Source: Chrysoperla carnea
Lineage: Eukaryota > Arthropoda > Insecta > Neuroptera > Chrysopidae
Assembly (NCBI RefSeq): GCF_905475395.1
Contig: NC_058339.1
Location: forward strand, 8,130,001 to 8,194,000
DNA: 64,000 bases
Direction: 5' to 3'
The translations under genes and the position numbers were made by a program. The notes beneath the pieces are model-generated. The model had not been told where the DNA came from, made no database searches, and saw only the letters and a program-made list of their open reading frames with translations. Within the stretch, counting starts at the first letter, position 1. The number at the start of each line of letters is the position of its first letter. Shown piece by piece: positions 10,330-22,194 of the stretch.

Positions 10330-11640
10330 TTAATTATTGATTTTTTTTAAAAATCTGTTTAATTAGAGAAGATAATAGTTTTTTGATATGACTGATCTTG
10401 ATTAAGCGATTTTTAAAAAGAGTGGATATCATTCTTACGTTTTATTTTTCTAAATTAATCCGGCTTCATTGTGGTATAGTTTTTTAATTGGAAAAGTGTG
10501 AATTACTAGCTCTAGAAATCTATATTAAAGAAAACCTAGCGTCAAAAATTTACATTATTAGACCTTATTTTTAACACTTGAGTATATTTGATGTCAGTAG
10601 CCAGTAGATTGAGTTTTAAATGAGAAATAAATCATGGAATTTGATAAAGGAAAAAGTTATTGATATTATTTTTGTATCGGTTAATGATCCTTTTTTTATT
10701 ATCATTTTATATAAAATATAAAAATCAAGGGTAATGTTAAAAGTATAATTATTTTTTAATATCGTTAACAATAATATATTATTTATAATTATATACATTT
10801 AATTTTTATATTATTTATTATTTATTAAGAAATTGATAATAAAATTATTTTCATGGTCATATTTATGTATAATATTTTTTCAATAATTAATAATTACTAT
10901 TTAAAAACTATTGTTTTAATTATTTAAATAATTAACAAAGACTTTGATCATGGAAAATTATAAACTAATCATATAGAAGAAGCCTACCTCAATAGTTTGT
11001 ACAATCATTTTAAAACCGCATTACTTTTCCCCTGAAATAGTTGTTATATTGAAGACTAGCAGTTGCTCGTCCGCGTCGCTGTTCAATTTTAAATTTTAAC
11101 GATGTTTTCTCTTGAACTAATAAGTCAATAATAATTATCGAAATCATGAGCGAGAAAAAATTCGTTTGAAATCTGTCACCATTGGGGAGTCTATATATGC
11201 ATGCTGAATGAAGCTTATGTAGACAGGTGATTAAGATAGACAATTCGTATATGGAAGTGGTACGATGCATTCACAATGGTTTGGTAGTTATCGAAATGAT
11301 TAAAACACAAATCATACGATTTAAATCTTGAACAATTGTTATAAGTTTATCTTCTTAATATTAATTATTATTATATGAATCATTTCATATATTCAATTAA
11401 AGAGTAGAACAGTTCTCAGCCCCAAAAATGGGTCCAGAATCCTGAAGCAACTTACATCAATGGCGTTCTCAGATGTATTTTAAAGTATACCGGTAAAGTA
11501 TACTATCTTTTTTATTTCTTACTCTTAATTTTACGGCGAGACAAACTATTAAGCAAAAGTTTTTTTAGTAAATAGGTTTTCGAGTTTCGTTTAATATACG
11601 TTTCAAAATAAAAGAAAAGTGATTAACCCACAAGATCCCA
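10330..11640. other. No gene recognised
   Basis: Very AT-rich sequence, with runs of TTATTTATTATT-like words at 10760-10930. Open frames at 10616-10798 and 11010-11270 (minus) look like translations of AT-rich DNA and have no motif that I recognise. Confidence 0.5.
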
Positions 11641-11641
11641 G

Positions 11642-12170
11642 CAATAGGGTATTATCGTTAGTCAAAAATAAATCATAAAATTTGAAAAAAGTTAAAATTT
11701 ATGTAAAAATATATTTAAATATTCTGATTTCGAGCCATAAAAGCACATTTTTCTTTTAAAATATTAAAATTAAAAATCGTAATTTTTAAACTGTATATCA
11801 CGTGACCTAAAACGCGGACAAGCTCTGCTGTGATGTCATAGCGTTATGAGTCATAGACCATCAGTTAGTTCAGTGTAGACAGCTGGATATAATATATACA
11901 TAGATAATAAGTAAGTATTTATATTTATTATAATCAAATGGCTATGAATATATCTGTCAAACTTTTTTGTTATATTTCATATAGTGATACCCATATTACG
12001 TCATCAAATTGGATGCCAGCGTTTTTAACAGCTTAAAAAAGGTTTAAAATTTAATTTAAGTTTTTGGCAAGAAAGCGTGTGTATTTTTCCGAAATAAATT
12101 TTTGATGGCTTTTTATTAGCAAAATAAACATTTTGAAGCACTTTTTCAAAAATAGTGGAATACCCTATTG
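11642..12170 (+). mobile_element. ATAGGG-ended TIR element, copy 1 (about 529 bp)
   Basis: The ends are CAATAGGGTATT and GGAATACCCTATTG, an imperfect inverted repeat. The body matches 18209-18720 in reverse orientation throughout, including 'tcacgtgacctaaaacgcgg', 'gtgatgtcata', 'cagtgtagacagctgg' and 'aagaaagcgtgtgtattttt'. No transposase frame is present, so it is a non-autonomous DNA element. The target duplication here is unclear (CA on the left, TG on the right). Confidence 0.75.
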
Positions 12171-12784
12171 AGATGAGTTACATCAGGATCCTGACCCATT
12201 TATCGGACTAATGATCGGTATATAAACTCGCTACGTATTAATCATATATATACATAGTATGAATATAAAGCTAACTGAGAGCCTGTAGCTGAAGTATTGT
12301 ATGACTAATTACAACGAACTTAATACGTTTTAATTGAATCAGAATGAATATATTCACTTTATAAATAAACATTTTTACTTTAACTGTAACATCATTACCA
12401 GACGAAATGCGTGATTGCATATTTTTATGTCTGTATTGATTCAATATTGTACATTCACTAAAAAATTCCATAATAAAAGTTTGTTATAGGATAGACAAGT
12501 TCACTTTATCACACGTTCAATGCTGACGTTTTGATACAGGGGTAAAGTTTTCACCCCGAAACAGGAAATTGTACATTTTATGATATTATTACGTTTTAAG
12601 ATGCCTCAAATGACAAGACCAAGATAATTATAAGATTGATTTTCGAAAAATTTTCAAAATTCAAGATCTCGCTTGCAGCATGTTGTGACTACTTAATTTA
12701 AATGGTTTAACTGAAAAATGAAAACATAATTTTATCCCAAAAAGATCAACCTTCTTATATTGGAAGATTACTTTTTAATCGCGC

Positions 12785-13330
12785 AATAATATTGGAATAT
12801 TATTGCACGTTACATACTTATCAACCAAATACATGCTTTGTAGGCAAGTAATATGTTTTTTTTAGTTTTGTAATACCACGCAACTACAAAAATATATAAA
12901 ATATTGTGTGCAAGTGATGCTTATAAATTTGATAATATGGGTATCTCTCTTCAATCATCTATACTATGAGTATAGTAGTCGTCTCTATTCATCAAATGAT
13001 GGATCTTCGATAAACTCATAATTAATTTAAAATTTTGATTTTATACTATCGACAACCTTATATTTTTATGGTATTATTATAAACTACAAGATTGTCTAAA
13101 TATTTTAGATAGTTTTTTTATCGCACTCTCTAGATTTTTTGATAAAGAAATATCCAACCTATATGATTCATCATTTTTTCAGTCAACTTTGAACGATAAA
13201 ATAATAATAAACAGCCCGATGACCTACGAATTGTTTATGATTTTTTTGTTAATCATAAAAAGTTTTTATAAAGTTTTATTGAAATCCCTTGTATTATTCA
13301 ATCCTTGTATATCCCATAATTGAAATCTTC
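12785..13330 (+). repeat. Family B repeat, copy 1
   Basis: It shares long blocks with 17200-17700 (same strand) and with 20735-21270 and 49670-50770 (opposite strand). Landmarks are 'aataccacgcaactac', 'gatggatcttcgat', 'atcgacaaccttatat', 'aaactacaagattgtct' and 'aacagcccgatgacct'. No clear TIR, target duplication or ORF was found, so the class is unresolved. Confidence 0.75.
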
Positions 13331-13869
13331 TTTTTGTCTTTGGAAAACAATTTAGTTATTTCTCCCGCCTAAATAATGCTAGTAACGCAGATAAATAATG
13401 AATATATAACAAACACACAATCTTATAGTGTGTAGAATTTAACAACAATGTCAAACTTTTAAATGAATACAAATCTAAGCAACAACAGTAACGCAGTACT
13501 TTTGTATGCGAACTAAGCTACAATAATACTAACTAAACTAGTAAGAGTAACTGTTAACAAGAACATAATGATATAGCATTGAGTAGTCCATTGACCCTTT
13601 GCAAAATAAACACAACATTTCTTTTCTAACTTAATATAAAAGAAATACATTTTTATATGATGTGAATCATACCTTGAAATCGGTCATTTTATTGAAAACC
13701 AACAGAATGTACTTTATCGACTTTTCCTAAAAAATGCTCCTAGAACGGTCAAGAAAAAAACCAAATTAAAACATTTTCTAAGTAAATTAAGAATCCGTTG
13801 GTGATAATGGTGAAAAATTAACAGTATTTCTTTAATTAACGAAAATATCGTATTTTCCAATAAAGTTTT

Positions 13870-14088
13870 TTTAAATTCGTGGATCACAGAGTGGTTGTAA
13901 GAGCCAAAACCACGCAGGCACGTACTAACTCAACCCCATTAGGAACCTATCCAAGATCCATGGATTAGAGCCTATGTGCTATTCCATACTATAATCTATT
14001 TCTAGGCCATATTTCTTTCGGATCCGTTCAGTCGTTCTGGTGTGAGTAACAAACATCCATCCATCCAAACTTTCACGATTATAATTTA
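13870..14088 (+). repeat. Insect-type repeat tail
   Basis: The segment ending 'tccgttcagtcgttct', 'gtgagtaacaaacatccatc' and 'tttcacgattataattta' is the kind of 3' end widely seen on insect non-autonomous retroelements or Helitrons. It has a short CCAT repeat near its end. There is no coding sequence. Confidence 0.45.
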
Positions 14089-14655
14089 CTTGAAACCCGC
14101 CTGCTTAGCTGGGCTTAAGAGTGAAAACCACCCCTTTATAGCCACTAAATATCTTGTTCTCACTTATTTCCCTTCCATAACATTCGAAGGAATTGTTTTA
14201 CAGAACTAAAATATTTGCACAATTTTCAATTTGTTTAAGTGTAAAATAGTCATAATTTATTGAGTATATCAGAAAAGAAGGCCATGAATTGTTTGACATT
14301 TACTATTTTAAGTTTTTACAGAAATCTTTAAATTATGGTACAAAATGATGATCATAGATGGTGCAGTAAAATGTGAATAAATTTAATTTTAAAATTAAAA
14401 AAAATATATATATCTTTATAAATTATAGCTCATGTGTTATTCTGATGTATGAGCTATATTATTGTACAATTTTATTCAAATTCATTCACAAGTTTTTGCC
14501 TGAAAGCATAACAAACAAACAAATAAACATCCTTACTTTCGCACTTATTATATTTTGGGATAGTTGTACAGTTTCATTTAAATCCATTCGCTAGTTTTTG
14601 CATGAAAGCGTAACAAACAAATAAACATCCTTACTATCACATTTATAATATTCAC
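14089..14655 (+). repeat. Family E repeat with duplicated tail
   Basis: It starts near 'acccgcctgcttagctgggc', similar to 26888 ('acccgcccgcttcactgggc'), and continues with 'gtttgacatttactatttta' and 'aaaatgatgatcat', shared with 26878-27115. The last 200 bp hold two successive copies of a tail: 'aaatccattcgctagttttt', 'gaaagcgtaacaaacaaa' and 'taaacatccttact'. This is typical of degenerate insect interspersed repeats. Confidence 0.55.
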
Positions 14656-14659
14656 CGTG

Positions 14660-16060
14660 TTCTGTTATTGACTGCAGAAACCCGGCTTACCAAAATAAGC
14701 TCATCAAAAGCAACAAAAAAACTCCTTATTTGGGAGATACGAGTATGCTAAAAATTGAAAAATTTGTTCATTCACCGACTTTTATTCGATAACCAGTAGC
14801 CAATGATAATCAGTAGATATTAGTAAATTTCACTTAATAATAGAATGGATTTTTAAAAAAAGTATAAAATTATTTAATTGGATCTGGTCAAAATATCCCA
14901 TTTTGTATATTTTTATTACATTTTTGTGAGAAAAAATAACAATTCTGTGTTAATATTATATCATTGAACGTAAACAAACAAACCTGTATAGGGATATCAA
15001 ACAAACCTGTAGGGGTCTATTGATTACAAATCTCTAAATGATTGTAGACATTAAGTAAAATAACGAATTATTTTATACCTTCATATAAAATACAAAGAAG
15101 CAAAGCAAAGCACTTTTAAAATATAACTTAACTCCTTCATCGTATTTATTGTGAATAAATAATAATAAATAAACAAAGATGACCAATGTGACTAATAAAC
15201 GGATAGGCAGACAGACAGACAGACAGACTATTATAAAGTAGTCTACTCTAGATGGAATGGAAATACCTACAACGGACGCAAAGTAAGAACGTATATTGAA
15301 GACGAATGAACGAATGATAGACGTGAAAAACGTTTTAATATATTGGTCGAACAAATAAATAAAAACGATCTATTTAGAATATCGTTGAAGAAGACGCGTC
15401 CGTCTGTATTATAATAATAATATTCATTTTTGTATCATTACTTATAAAAATATTTATGGAATGGTGAGTTTATTAAATATCGAAAGTGAAGTAGTACAAT
15501 CGGTTTCCCCACTTTCACCTATATCCCCCTGCACAGGGGTAAGAGCGCAGGGGTACAGATTTGTAATGGACACGTCAAGCATGCTCTTTTATTTGATACC
15601 CCACTTGGGTATATTTGAAAATATTCGATTATTCATCCCCACTTTTTCGCTCCACCTTTTCACATTCCCCAGAAGGTTAAAAATACATAAAAACAATCCA
15701 TGAAGCTGGTTATTTAACTTGTCAATATTTGAGCTTAATCGATGCACATTTTTTTAAGTTTTTGAAGCACATCCTTTTCATTGTATCAAAATTCGTTGCG
15801 TAGTATTAAAGATCTAAACATGCATAGGGATTAGGGACAGGCAGACGGAAGCGACTTTGTTTTATACTATGTATTGATTCTTGTTACACAAAAAAATAAG
15901 TAGATTGAAAATAATTTTTTCGAATAACTCAATCTGCGAGACGAAGATTGAGCTATGGCAAAAAAATTACAGAGGCAAAAAATCAGAAAAAAATGTACAA
16001 AACATTAAGATCCATATAATATGGCCTTATTTAGAACAAAAGGGCCGGGTAGAAGTGAGT
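14660..16060. other. No gene recognised; (GACA)n at 15207-15228
   Basis: Mostly AT-rich. A short GACA run lies at 15207-15228. Frames at 15073-15354 (minus), 15461-15703 and 15881-16084 (plus) have no recognisable domain. Confidence 0.4.
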
Positions 16061-16062
16061 CA

Positions 16063-16270
16063 TTTACTTTCTTTTTATTTATAGGCAATTTTATTACAGA
16101 TATGATATACAAATTATAAAATGAACAAAATAAATCTTAATATTATGGTTCTAGAATGGTTTTTCCTTAGTGGTACTATTTTAGACTTCGAGTTTATTTA
16201 TCGTCATTAGCTTATGCAAAACAAGCTTGAAAATTAATGATAAATCATGGAATTGGATAAAGGAATATGG
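16063..16270 (+). repeat. Family I repeat, copy 1
   Basis: It matches 55881-56060 on the same strand: 'tactttctttttatttatag', 'gcaattttattacagat', 'aaattataaaatgaac', 'aagcttgaaa' and 'aatcatggaatt'. Two nearby AG dinucleotides after pyrimidine-rich runs look like splice acceptors, but no exon follows. Confidence 0.5.
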
Positions 16271-16802
16271 AAAATTCTCTAGCTACGTGAATGTTAGGTG
16301 AAAAATTAAATTGAAAATATAATAGTTTCTGCAAACTAATTCAAGTTTCAGCATAATTTGAAGAAAATTTCTTACAAACCAATGGCAGAACGATCTTAAA
16401 GTAAACCAGAATACATCCAACTTATTGGAATTGAATCAATATTCATTCACCCTTCAGTATAGTAAGAACTTACTGTATTTGTGTTTCATTCAGATTTCTA
16501 CTTAAAATAATAATTATTTATTTATTTGTTTATTTATATTATTTATAAAATAAAATAATACAAAGTTGTTAAGTGTTTTGTTTATTTATAAATGGAATAT
16601 TATAGTGGGTTCATGTATGTATATGAGTATGTATGCATGTATGTATGTATGTTTATTTGTAAATGAGAATTATTATATTTAAAAGTAACTGGATTTGTGT
16701 AGTATATGCTATAATTAACATAGTTCAATTCAAATTTTAAACTATGAAAATCTATTAGAAACATTTTTATTTTAATTAAAGAGAATTGAAAAAAATATAC
16801 TC

Positions 16803-16851
16803 AAACCAGGACTCGAACCCGGACTTCTTGGATTCATGTCAAGCGAATGCA
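16803..16851 (-). repeat. tRNA-like fragment with perfect B box
   Basis: On the minus strand the sequence reads CGCTTGACATGAATCC, then CCGGGTTCGAGTCCTGG, giving a consensus pol III B box and T arm. The 5' half and A box are not recognisable, so this is a SINE relic or tRNA pseudogene rather than a working tRNA. The TTGACAT loop would carry a GAC anticodon (Val). Confidence 0.5.
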
Positions 16852-17074
16852 ATTTTTATTTTATTTCGGTACACTCTAGAAATTACAAAAAATTTGTTGT
16901 AATATCTAGAAAAAAAATATGCATCGAATAAAAAAGTTCTAACTGAAGTATTTCTGCACATTTTCGTTATTTTTTTCGACTTTTTAGCTTCAAAATTGAC
17001 CGAGATAAGTCAATTTTAAAGTGTAATGTTTTTGCTCATTCAATCAAATGAAAAAGTATCCTTCTTGTAAACCG

Positions 17075-17195
17075 TTAGAGATAGAACAAAAATTTTAATG
17101 TAAAAGTTATTCTTTAAAAAGCATTAAAAACTTTTATTTGGATGATTCTTTCGTAAACATCACTGTTTACCCGTGAGGGCGTAACTTAATATATG
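17075..17195 (-). repeat. Family A fragment
   Basis: It has 'aaaccgttagagatagaac', 'acttttatttggatgattct', 'cgtaaacatcactgtttacc' and 'cgtgagggcg', the conserved end of family A. Family B copy 2 begins immediately after it. Confidence 0.6.
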
Positions 17196-17199
17196 CCTT

Positions 17200-17700
17200 A
17201 TATATGCTATGCATTCAAGTAATGAGTTATTTTTGGCTTTACAATACCACGCAACTACAAAAATATTTAATATATTTTGTGCAAGTGATGGTTATAAATT
17301 TGATAATATAGATATCGCTCTTCAATCATCAATACTCTAACTATAGTCGTATCTGTTGATAGATGGATCTTCGATGAACTCGTAATTAAAGTAAAATTTT
17401 GTTTTAAATAATCGACAACCTTATATTTTTATGGTATTATTATAAACTACAAGATTGTCTTAAAATTTTAGATAGTTTTTTATTACACTCTAGGTTTTTT
17501 TGATATAGAAAAATCGCAATTGAAAAGGATAATCTATATGATTCATCATTTGCTCAGCCAACTTTGAACGATAAAATAATAATAAACAGCCCGATGACCT
17601 AGGCATTTTTTGTGATTTTTGGAAACTTTGTTAATCAAAAAATGTATTTATAAGGTTTTATTGAAATCCCTAGTATTATTTAATCCTTGCATATCTCTTT
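17200..17700 (+). repeat. Family B repeat, copy 2
   Basis: It is collinear with copy 1 at 12785-13330 over nearly its whole length, including 'aataccacgcaactac' near the start and 'aacagcccgatgacct' near the end. Confidence 0.75.
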
Positions 17701-18188
17701 AAGTGGCTAAGTTGAAAAATCTGGCCTCGGTCGCCTACCCTTACAGCACCAAGTCATTATACATTTAATGATACGTAACTGTTTGAAAGGGAGTCGAACT
17801 TACTCCCACTGAATCGTTTTTCAAAATGCACAACACAAACAAAATTATTTATTGAAATTATTCAACAGAAAATAAATAAAAACTAGATCGTATCACTTTA
17901 CATAATTTCCATAACAGTTTTATAAATAAAATAATAATTTTCCAAAAATTAATATTCAATATATTATGTTATTAATATTATTTGCGCATTCACCCATATT
18001 AATGTAAATTACACTTTGTGATTAATTTCCTCAATTATTATTTTATTATTAAAACTGTTACACGCATATAATAATATATTTAAATTTGTTTATTTATAAA
18101 TAATGTTAATGAAAATATGTTATATTAAAAATTCTTTGACATAAAAATTTAAAAATTGATTTTGTTGTTCTAAACATAAAATAATTAT

Positions 18189-18745
18189 TTAGCTCCAAAG
18201 AGTACATAATAGGGTATTCCACTACATTTTTTAAAAAGTACTTCAAAATGTTGATTTTGCTAAAAATAAGCCACCAAAAATTTATTTCGGAAAAATACAC
18301 ACGCTTTCTTGCCAAAAACTTAAATTAAATTTTAAACTGTCAAAAACGCGGGCATCCAATTTGATGACGTAATATGGGTATCACTATACGAAATAACACA
18401 AATAAGTTTGACAGATATGTTCATAGACATCTGATTATAATAAATATAAAAACGTATTATCTATGTATATATTATACCCAGCTGTCTACACTGAACTAAT
18501 TGGTGATCTATGAATCATACCGCTATGACATCACAGCAGGGCTTACTCGCGTTTTAGGTCCCGTGATATACAGTTTAAAAATTACGATTTTTAATTTTAA
18601 TATTTTAAAAGAAAAATGTGTTTTTATGACTCGAAATCAGAATATTTAGGTATATTTTAACATAAATTTTAACTTTTTTCAAATTTCATGATTTGTTTTT
18701 GATTAACGTTAATACCCTATTAATTAGCTCCAAAGAGTACATAAT
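18189..18745 (-). mobile_element. ATAGGG-ended element, copy 2, with 22-bp flanking repeats
   Basis: The element itself is 18209-18720 (512 bp), starting ATAGGGTATT and ending AATACCCTAT, reversed relative to copy 1. It is flanked by a perfect 22-bp direct repeat (starting TTAGCTCCAAAGAGTACA) at 18189-18210 and 18724-18745. That is much longer than the 2-10 bp target duplications usual for cut-and-paste elements. It contains no transposase frame; the 69-codon frame on the minus strand lies inside the non-coding element. Confidence 0.75.
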
Positions 18746-19057
18746 TAGTTCGAGTTGTATGATAAAGGGTTCGAAGTTAGATTTAAACGTATACTATTTT
18801 GTTTCAAAGCTTCGCTTTCCAAGAATAGTGTTTAATGTAAGTCACTTGGACTTCAAGAGTTTTTAGACACACCTTCCTCCTCTGTAAGATCTTCATTGAT
18901 CCCTCCTTCCCCATCGCGATAGGTGTATCATTTAAACCATAAATCATGATTTGTTTCAACCCTAAAAATTCAATTGTTTAACATGTTTATTGTCAAGAAA
19001 TAAACATAATTACAATTAATAAAATAAAAATTAAAAAAATATATACTATGAAAGTAT

Positions 19058-19129
19058 TGCCCCCTGTGAGAATCGAACTCACGACCCCTGGTTTACAAGA
19101 CCAGTGCTCTGCCTCTGAGCTAAGGAGGC
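19058..19129 (-). tRNA. tRNA-Thr (anticodon TGT), copy 2
   Basis: This 72-nt gene is identical to the one at 10245-10316 and lies on the opposite strand. All stems pair and both internal promoter boxes are intact. On the minus strand the first long T run (seven T) is 19 nt downstream, at 19033-19039. The flanks show no similarity to those of the other three copies. Confidence 0.96.
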
Positions 19130-19849
19130 TTGTTGTGTTCGTCAGTGATTTTAAACATGACTTTATAATATAGTAAACACTTAAAAATTATTTATCTTTA
19201 GTATAACTTTTTTATTACTTTTATTTTTAAAATTATTTAAATTTTAATATCTCTCACCTTCAAAAATATTATTCACCTTTTCACAGGCGGTAATCGACGG
19301 TAATTTTTATGAAAAGTTTGGCTTCTTGTTATAATAATTACTGAAATTTTAAAACAACGCTAATGACTAGTGCAGTGTGAATAAATAATTAACAATTTTA
19401 CATTTATTTTTAACGACTGTATGCAAATGCAAGTTTTAAAAACATTTTCTTCTTAAATGCTCGACAAACAAATGACGCATTTAAGAAAATTGTAATTTTT
19501 CACCAAATTTTAAACAGCTATAATTCGAAAATAGCAAAAAGCGATCAGATTGGTAAAAGTTATTATCATCGCTTGTGGCATTGTGTTGAGGTATGCAAGA
19601 AAAAGAAATCATATTTTAATTTTCTTCGAATTTAAAAAGTGTAAACACGGTTTAAAAGATTGCAAAAAATCTTATTAATGCATTCAAAAGCTTTTTCAGT
19701 TCTATTTATAATGCGCTTTTGTGGATGAAGCTTTAGAAAGTTTTTGAGGTATTATAATGTCAAAGCTTTTGAGCTAACCTATGCTTTCAACTTTTTGGGT
19801 CAGTTAAAATTGAAAATGGTAGTAAAGTAAAATGGGTAGTAATGGGTAC

Positions 19850-20330
19850 TTAAGGGGTATCCCAAAAAAGCAAAAATCGATTTTATGTATCGATTGGATG
19901 CATAGTTTCTGAGAAAATCGGTCTTTGAGTCCAATTTTGGATTAAATCTCAAAAGCCAAGCTTCCAATCATTAAATAAACCCGATTTTTGGATTTTTTGA
20001 GTTATAATTATCTTATAAAATAAGTTTTATCGATATTGAAGGCAACAAAAATTTTTCGATTTTTTGAAATTTTCTTAAGGGGTACCCCTTAGAAAAAAAA
20101 CCCTTAGAAAAAAATCGAAAAAATCGGGAAAAAGTTTTTGTTTCCGATTTCGATAAAACTCTGTATATAAGGTAATTTTTACCCAAAAAATTTAAAAATC
20201 GGATTTACGTATCGATTGGATGCATAGTTTCTGAGAAAATCGCTCTTTGTAGCCAATTTTGGATTATATCTCAAAAGCTACGCTTCCAATCATTGAACAT
20301 TATTTTTTGATTTTTTGGGTCAAAATTATT
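19850..20330 (+). repeat. Satellite 1 array, about two units
   Basis: Two diverged units of about 320 bp repeat 'gattggatgcatagtttctg', 'gagaaaatcg', 'cttccaatcatt' and 'ttttttgggtcaaaatta'. The unit is the same family as the three-unit array at 37770-38705, in the same orientation. It is poor in coding potential and rich in TCGATTTTT words. Confidence 0.7.
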
Positions 20331-20734
20331 AGATATAATTAAAAGCTTGAGGTGATAGTGAATAGGATATAAGTAGGCTTGCTTGAACTTAAAAGAAGTT
20401 AATATATTTATTATAATATCACCTTTACCCTTCTAGACAAACAAACTAAATAAGTGTTAAATAGCCAAAACTAATGATTCAATCAGCTGTTATAAATAAT
20501 ATAAAAATAAAATGAACTTTTGCTATATTAAAATGAATGAATTTATCGACCTTAAAAATATAATAGTTATCATTTCAGTGTCATTAACATCTAAAAAAAT
20601 AAATGAGTTTATAAAGTTGTAGATATAATATAATATGTAGCGTATACAGTCTATTATTAGTCGCATAAAGGAATACATAAAATAGTCATTCTGAGGAAGT
20701 CTTCAATAACAGCTCCGATTTTGTTGATTTTTTT

Positions 20735-21270
20735 TAAGGAAACATGCAGGGATTGGATAAGACAAGGGATTTCAATAAAACTTTATAAATACATTTTTTT
20801 ATTAACAAAAATCACAAAAAATTCTTATGTCACTGAGCTTTTAATTATTATTTTATCGTTCAAAGTTGGCTGAAAATATGATGAATCATATAGGTTATCC
20901 ATTTCAATTGGATATTTCTATATCAAAAAATCTAGAGAGTGTGATAAAAAACTATCTAAAATATTTAAACAATCTTGCAGTTTATAATAATACCATAAAA
21001 ATATAATGTTGTCGATGATTTAAAAACAACTTTGATTTCATTATGAGTTCATCGAAGATCCATCATTTGACGAACAGAGACGACTACAGTTAGAGTATTG
21101 ATGATTGAAGAGCGATATCTATATTATCAAATTTATAAGCATCACGTGCACACAATATTTTATATAGTTTTGTAGTTGCTTGGTATTGTAAAGTTAAAAA
21201 TAACTTATTACTTCACTACAAAGCATCTATTTGGTTTTTATATATACCGTGCAATAAACCAAAACATTTT
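20735..21270 (-). repeat. Family B repeat, copy 3
   Basis: A reversed copy collinear with copies 1 and 2: 'caagggatttcaataaaact' at the left, then 'caaagttggctgaaaat', 'catcgaagatccatca' and 'tagttgcttggtattgtaa', and an outer end 'accgtgcaataaacc' shared with copy 4. Confidence 0.75.
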
Positions 21271-21913
21271 TCACAATACTGTAAGTTTACCATCTGATCT
21301 CTACAAGGTTTCTGATTTTAAATAATATGTATACAAAAAAGAAACATTTTTGAAAAATAATCAGAATCGGAGCTGCTATTGAGAGGACTTCCGAGTAAAA
21401 AGCATTCATTAATGCTACTATATTGTATAGATGTAATATTATAAAAGTTTAAAATTCTATAATTAGATTTTATATGTAATTTTTTGGATATATTTCATCA
21501 AATAATCATCATCTCCTCTTATTTTAGGTCACCGACATTTATAATTTTGTTTATAAAACTGTAATGTCACATTTTTTTTCGGGTGTGTGTGTGTGACAAA
21601 GATAATAATAATAATAAAAAAGATATACAGTACTTATATATATATATATGTATTTTATATTATATACTGAACAATCGGTCAATGCTCTGTGTTTGCATTT
21701 TATATGTTCACTCACTTTACTCTTCTTCAGAGTTAATTTATTATTTTGTACAAAAAAAAAACAGTTCAAGTCGTATATAATGTTAGTTGATAGTCGCAAA
21801 TTTTTAGCAAATATTTAGCGAAATAATAAAAAATAGTTTAAAAAAAATTTTAATAAAACTTACAAAATTTTTATAAGGTACAAGTTTTTATTGTAATAAA
21901 AAGTAGAAAATAA

Positions 21914-22079
21914 TTTTATCTATGAGTCACTCATACCCGACTATTTGTAAAAGCTTGAGGTGCTTAATATCAAGAATGAATCATCTACTCCACATGCCTA
22001 ATTATTTTTCGATTCATTCTTGATATTAAGCACCTCAAGCTTTTACAAATAGTCGGGTATGAGTGACTCATAGATAAAA
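21914..22079. repeat. Perfect 69-bp-arm palindrome (28-bp loop)
   Basis: The arms 21914-21982 and 22011-22079 are exact reverse complements over 69 bp; the loop is 21983-22010. The arms include GAGTCACTCATACCCGAC and AAGCTTGAGGTGCTTAATA. Part of one arm and its outer flank recur without a partner arm at 57913-57990. The perfect arms suggest recent formation or gene conversion. It may be a foldback element or a hairpin-RNA source. Confidence 0.9.
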
Positions 22080-22118
22080 AGTATTTTTTATTAAAATTTT
22101 TAATTTAAGGCTAAAAAA

Positions 22119-22123
<5 letters not shown>

Positions 22124-22186
<63 letters not shown>
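22124..22186. repeat. (TA)n microsatellite
   Basis: An uninterrupted TA dinucleotide run of about 63 bp lies 44 bp after the palindrome. Confidence 0.95.

Positions 22187-22189
<3 letters not shown>

Positions 22190-22194
<5 letters not shown>

Noticed and set aside
16803-16851. Functional tRNA-Val gene (minus)
   Set aside because: Only the B-box half is recognisable. The A box, D arm and acceptor stem are missing.
21551-21799. Overlapping 82- and 65-codon frames on opposite strands near a TG/TA-rich tract
   Set aside because: The translation is rich in Tyr, Ile and Tyr-Ile runs from TATATA-type DNA and has no motif.
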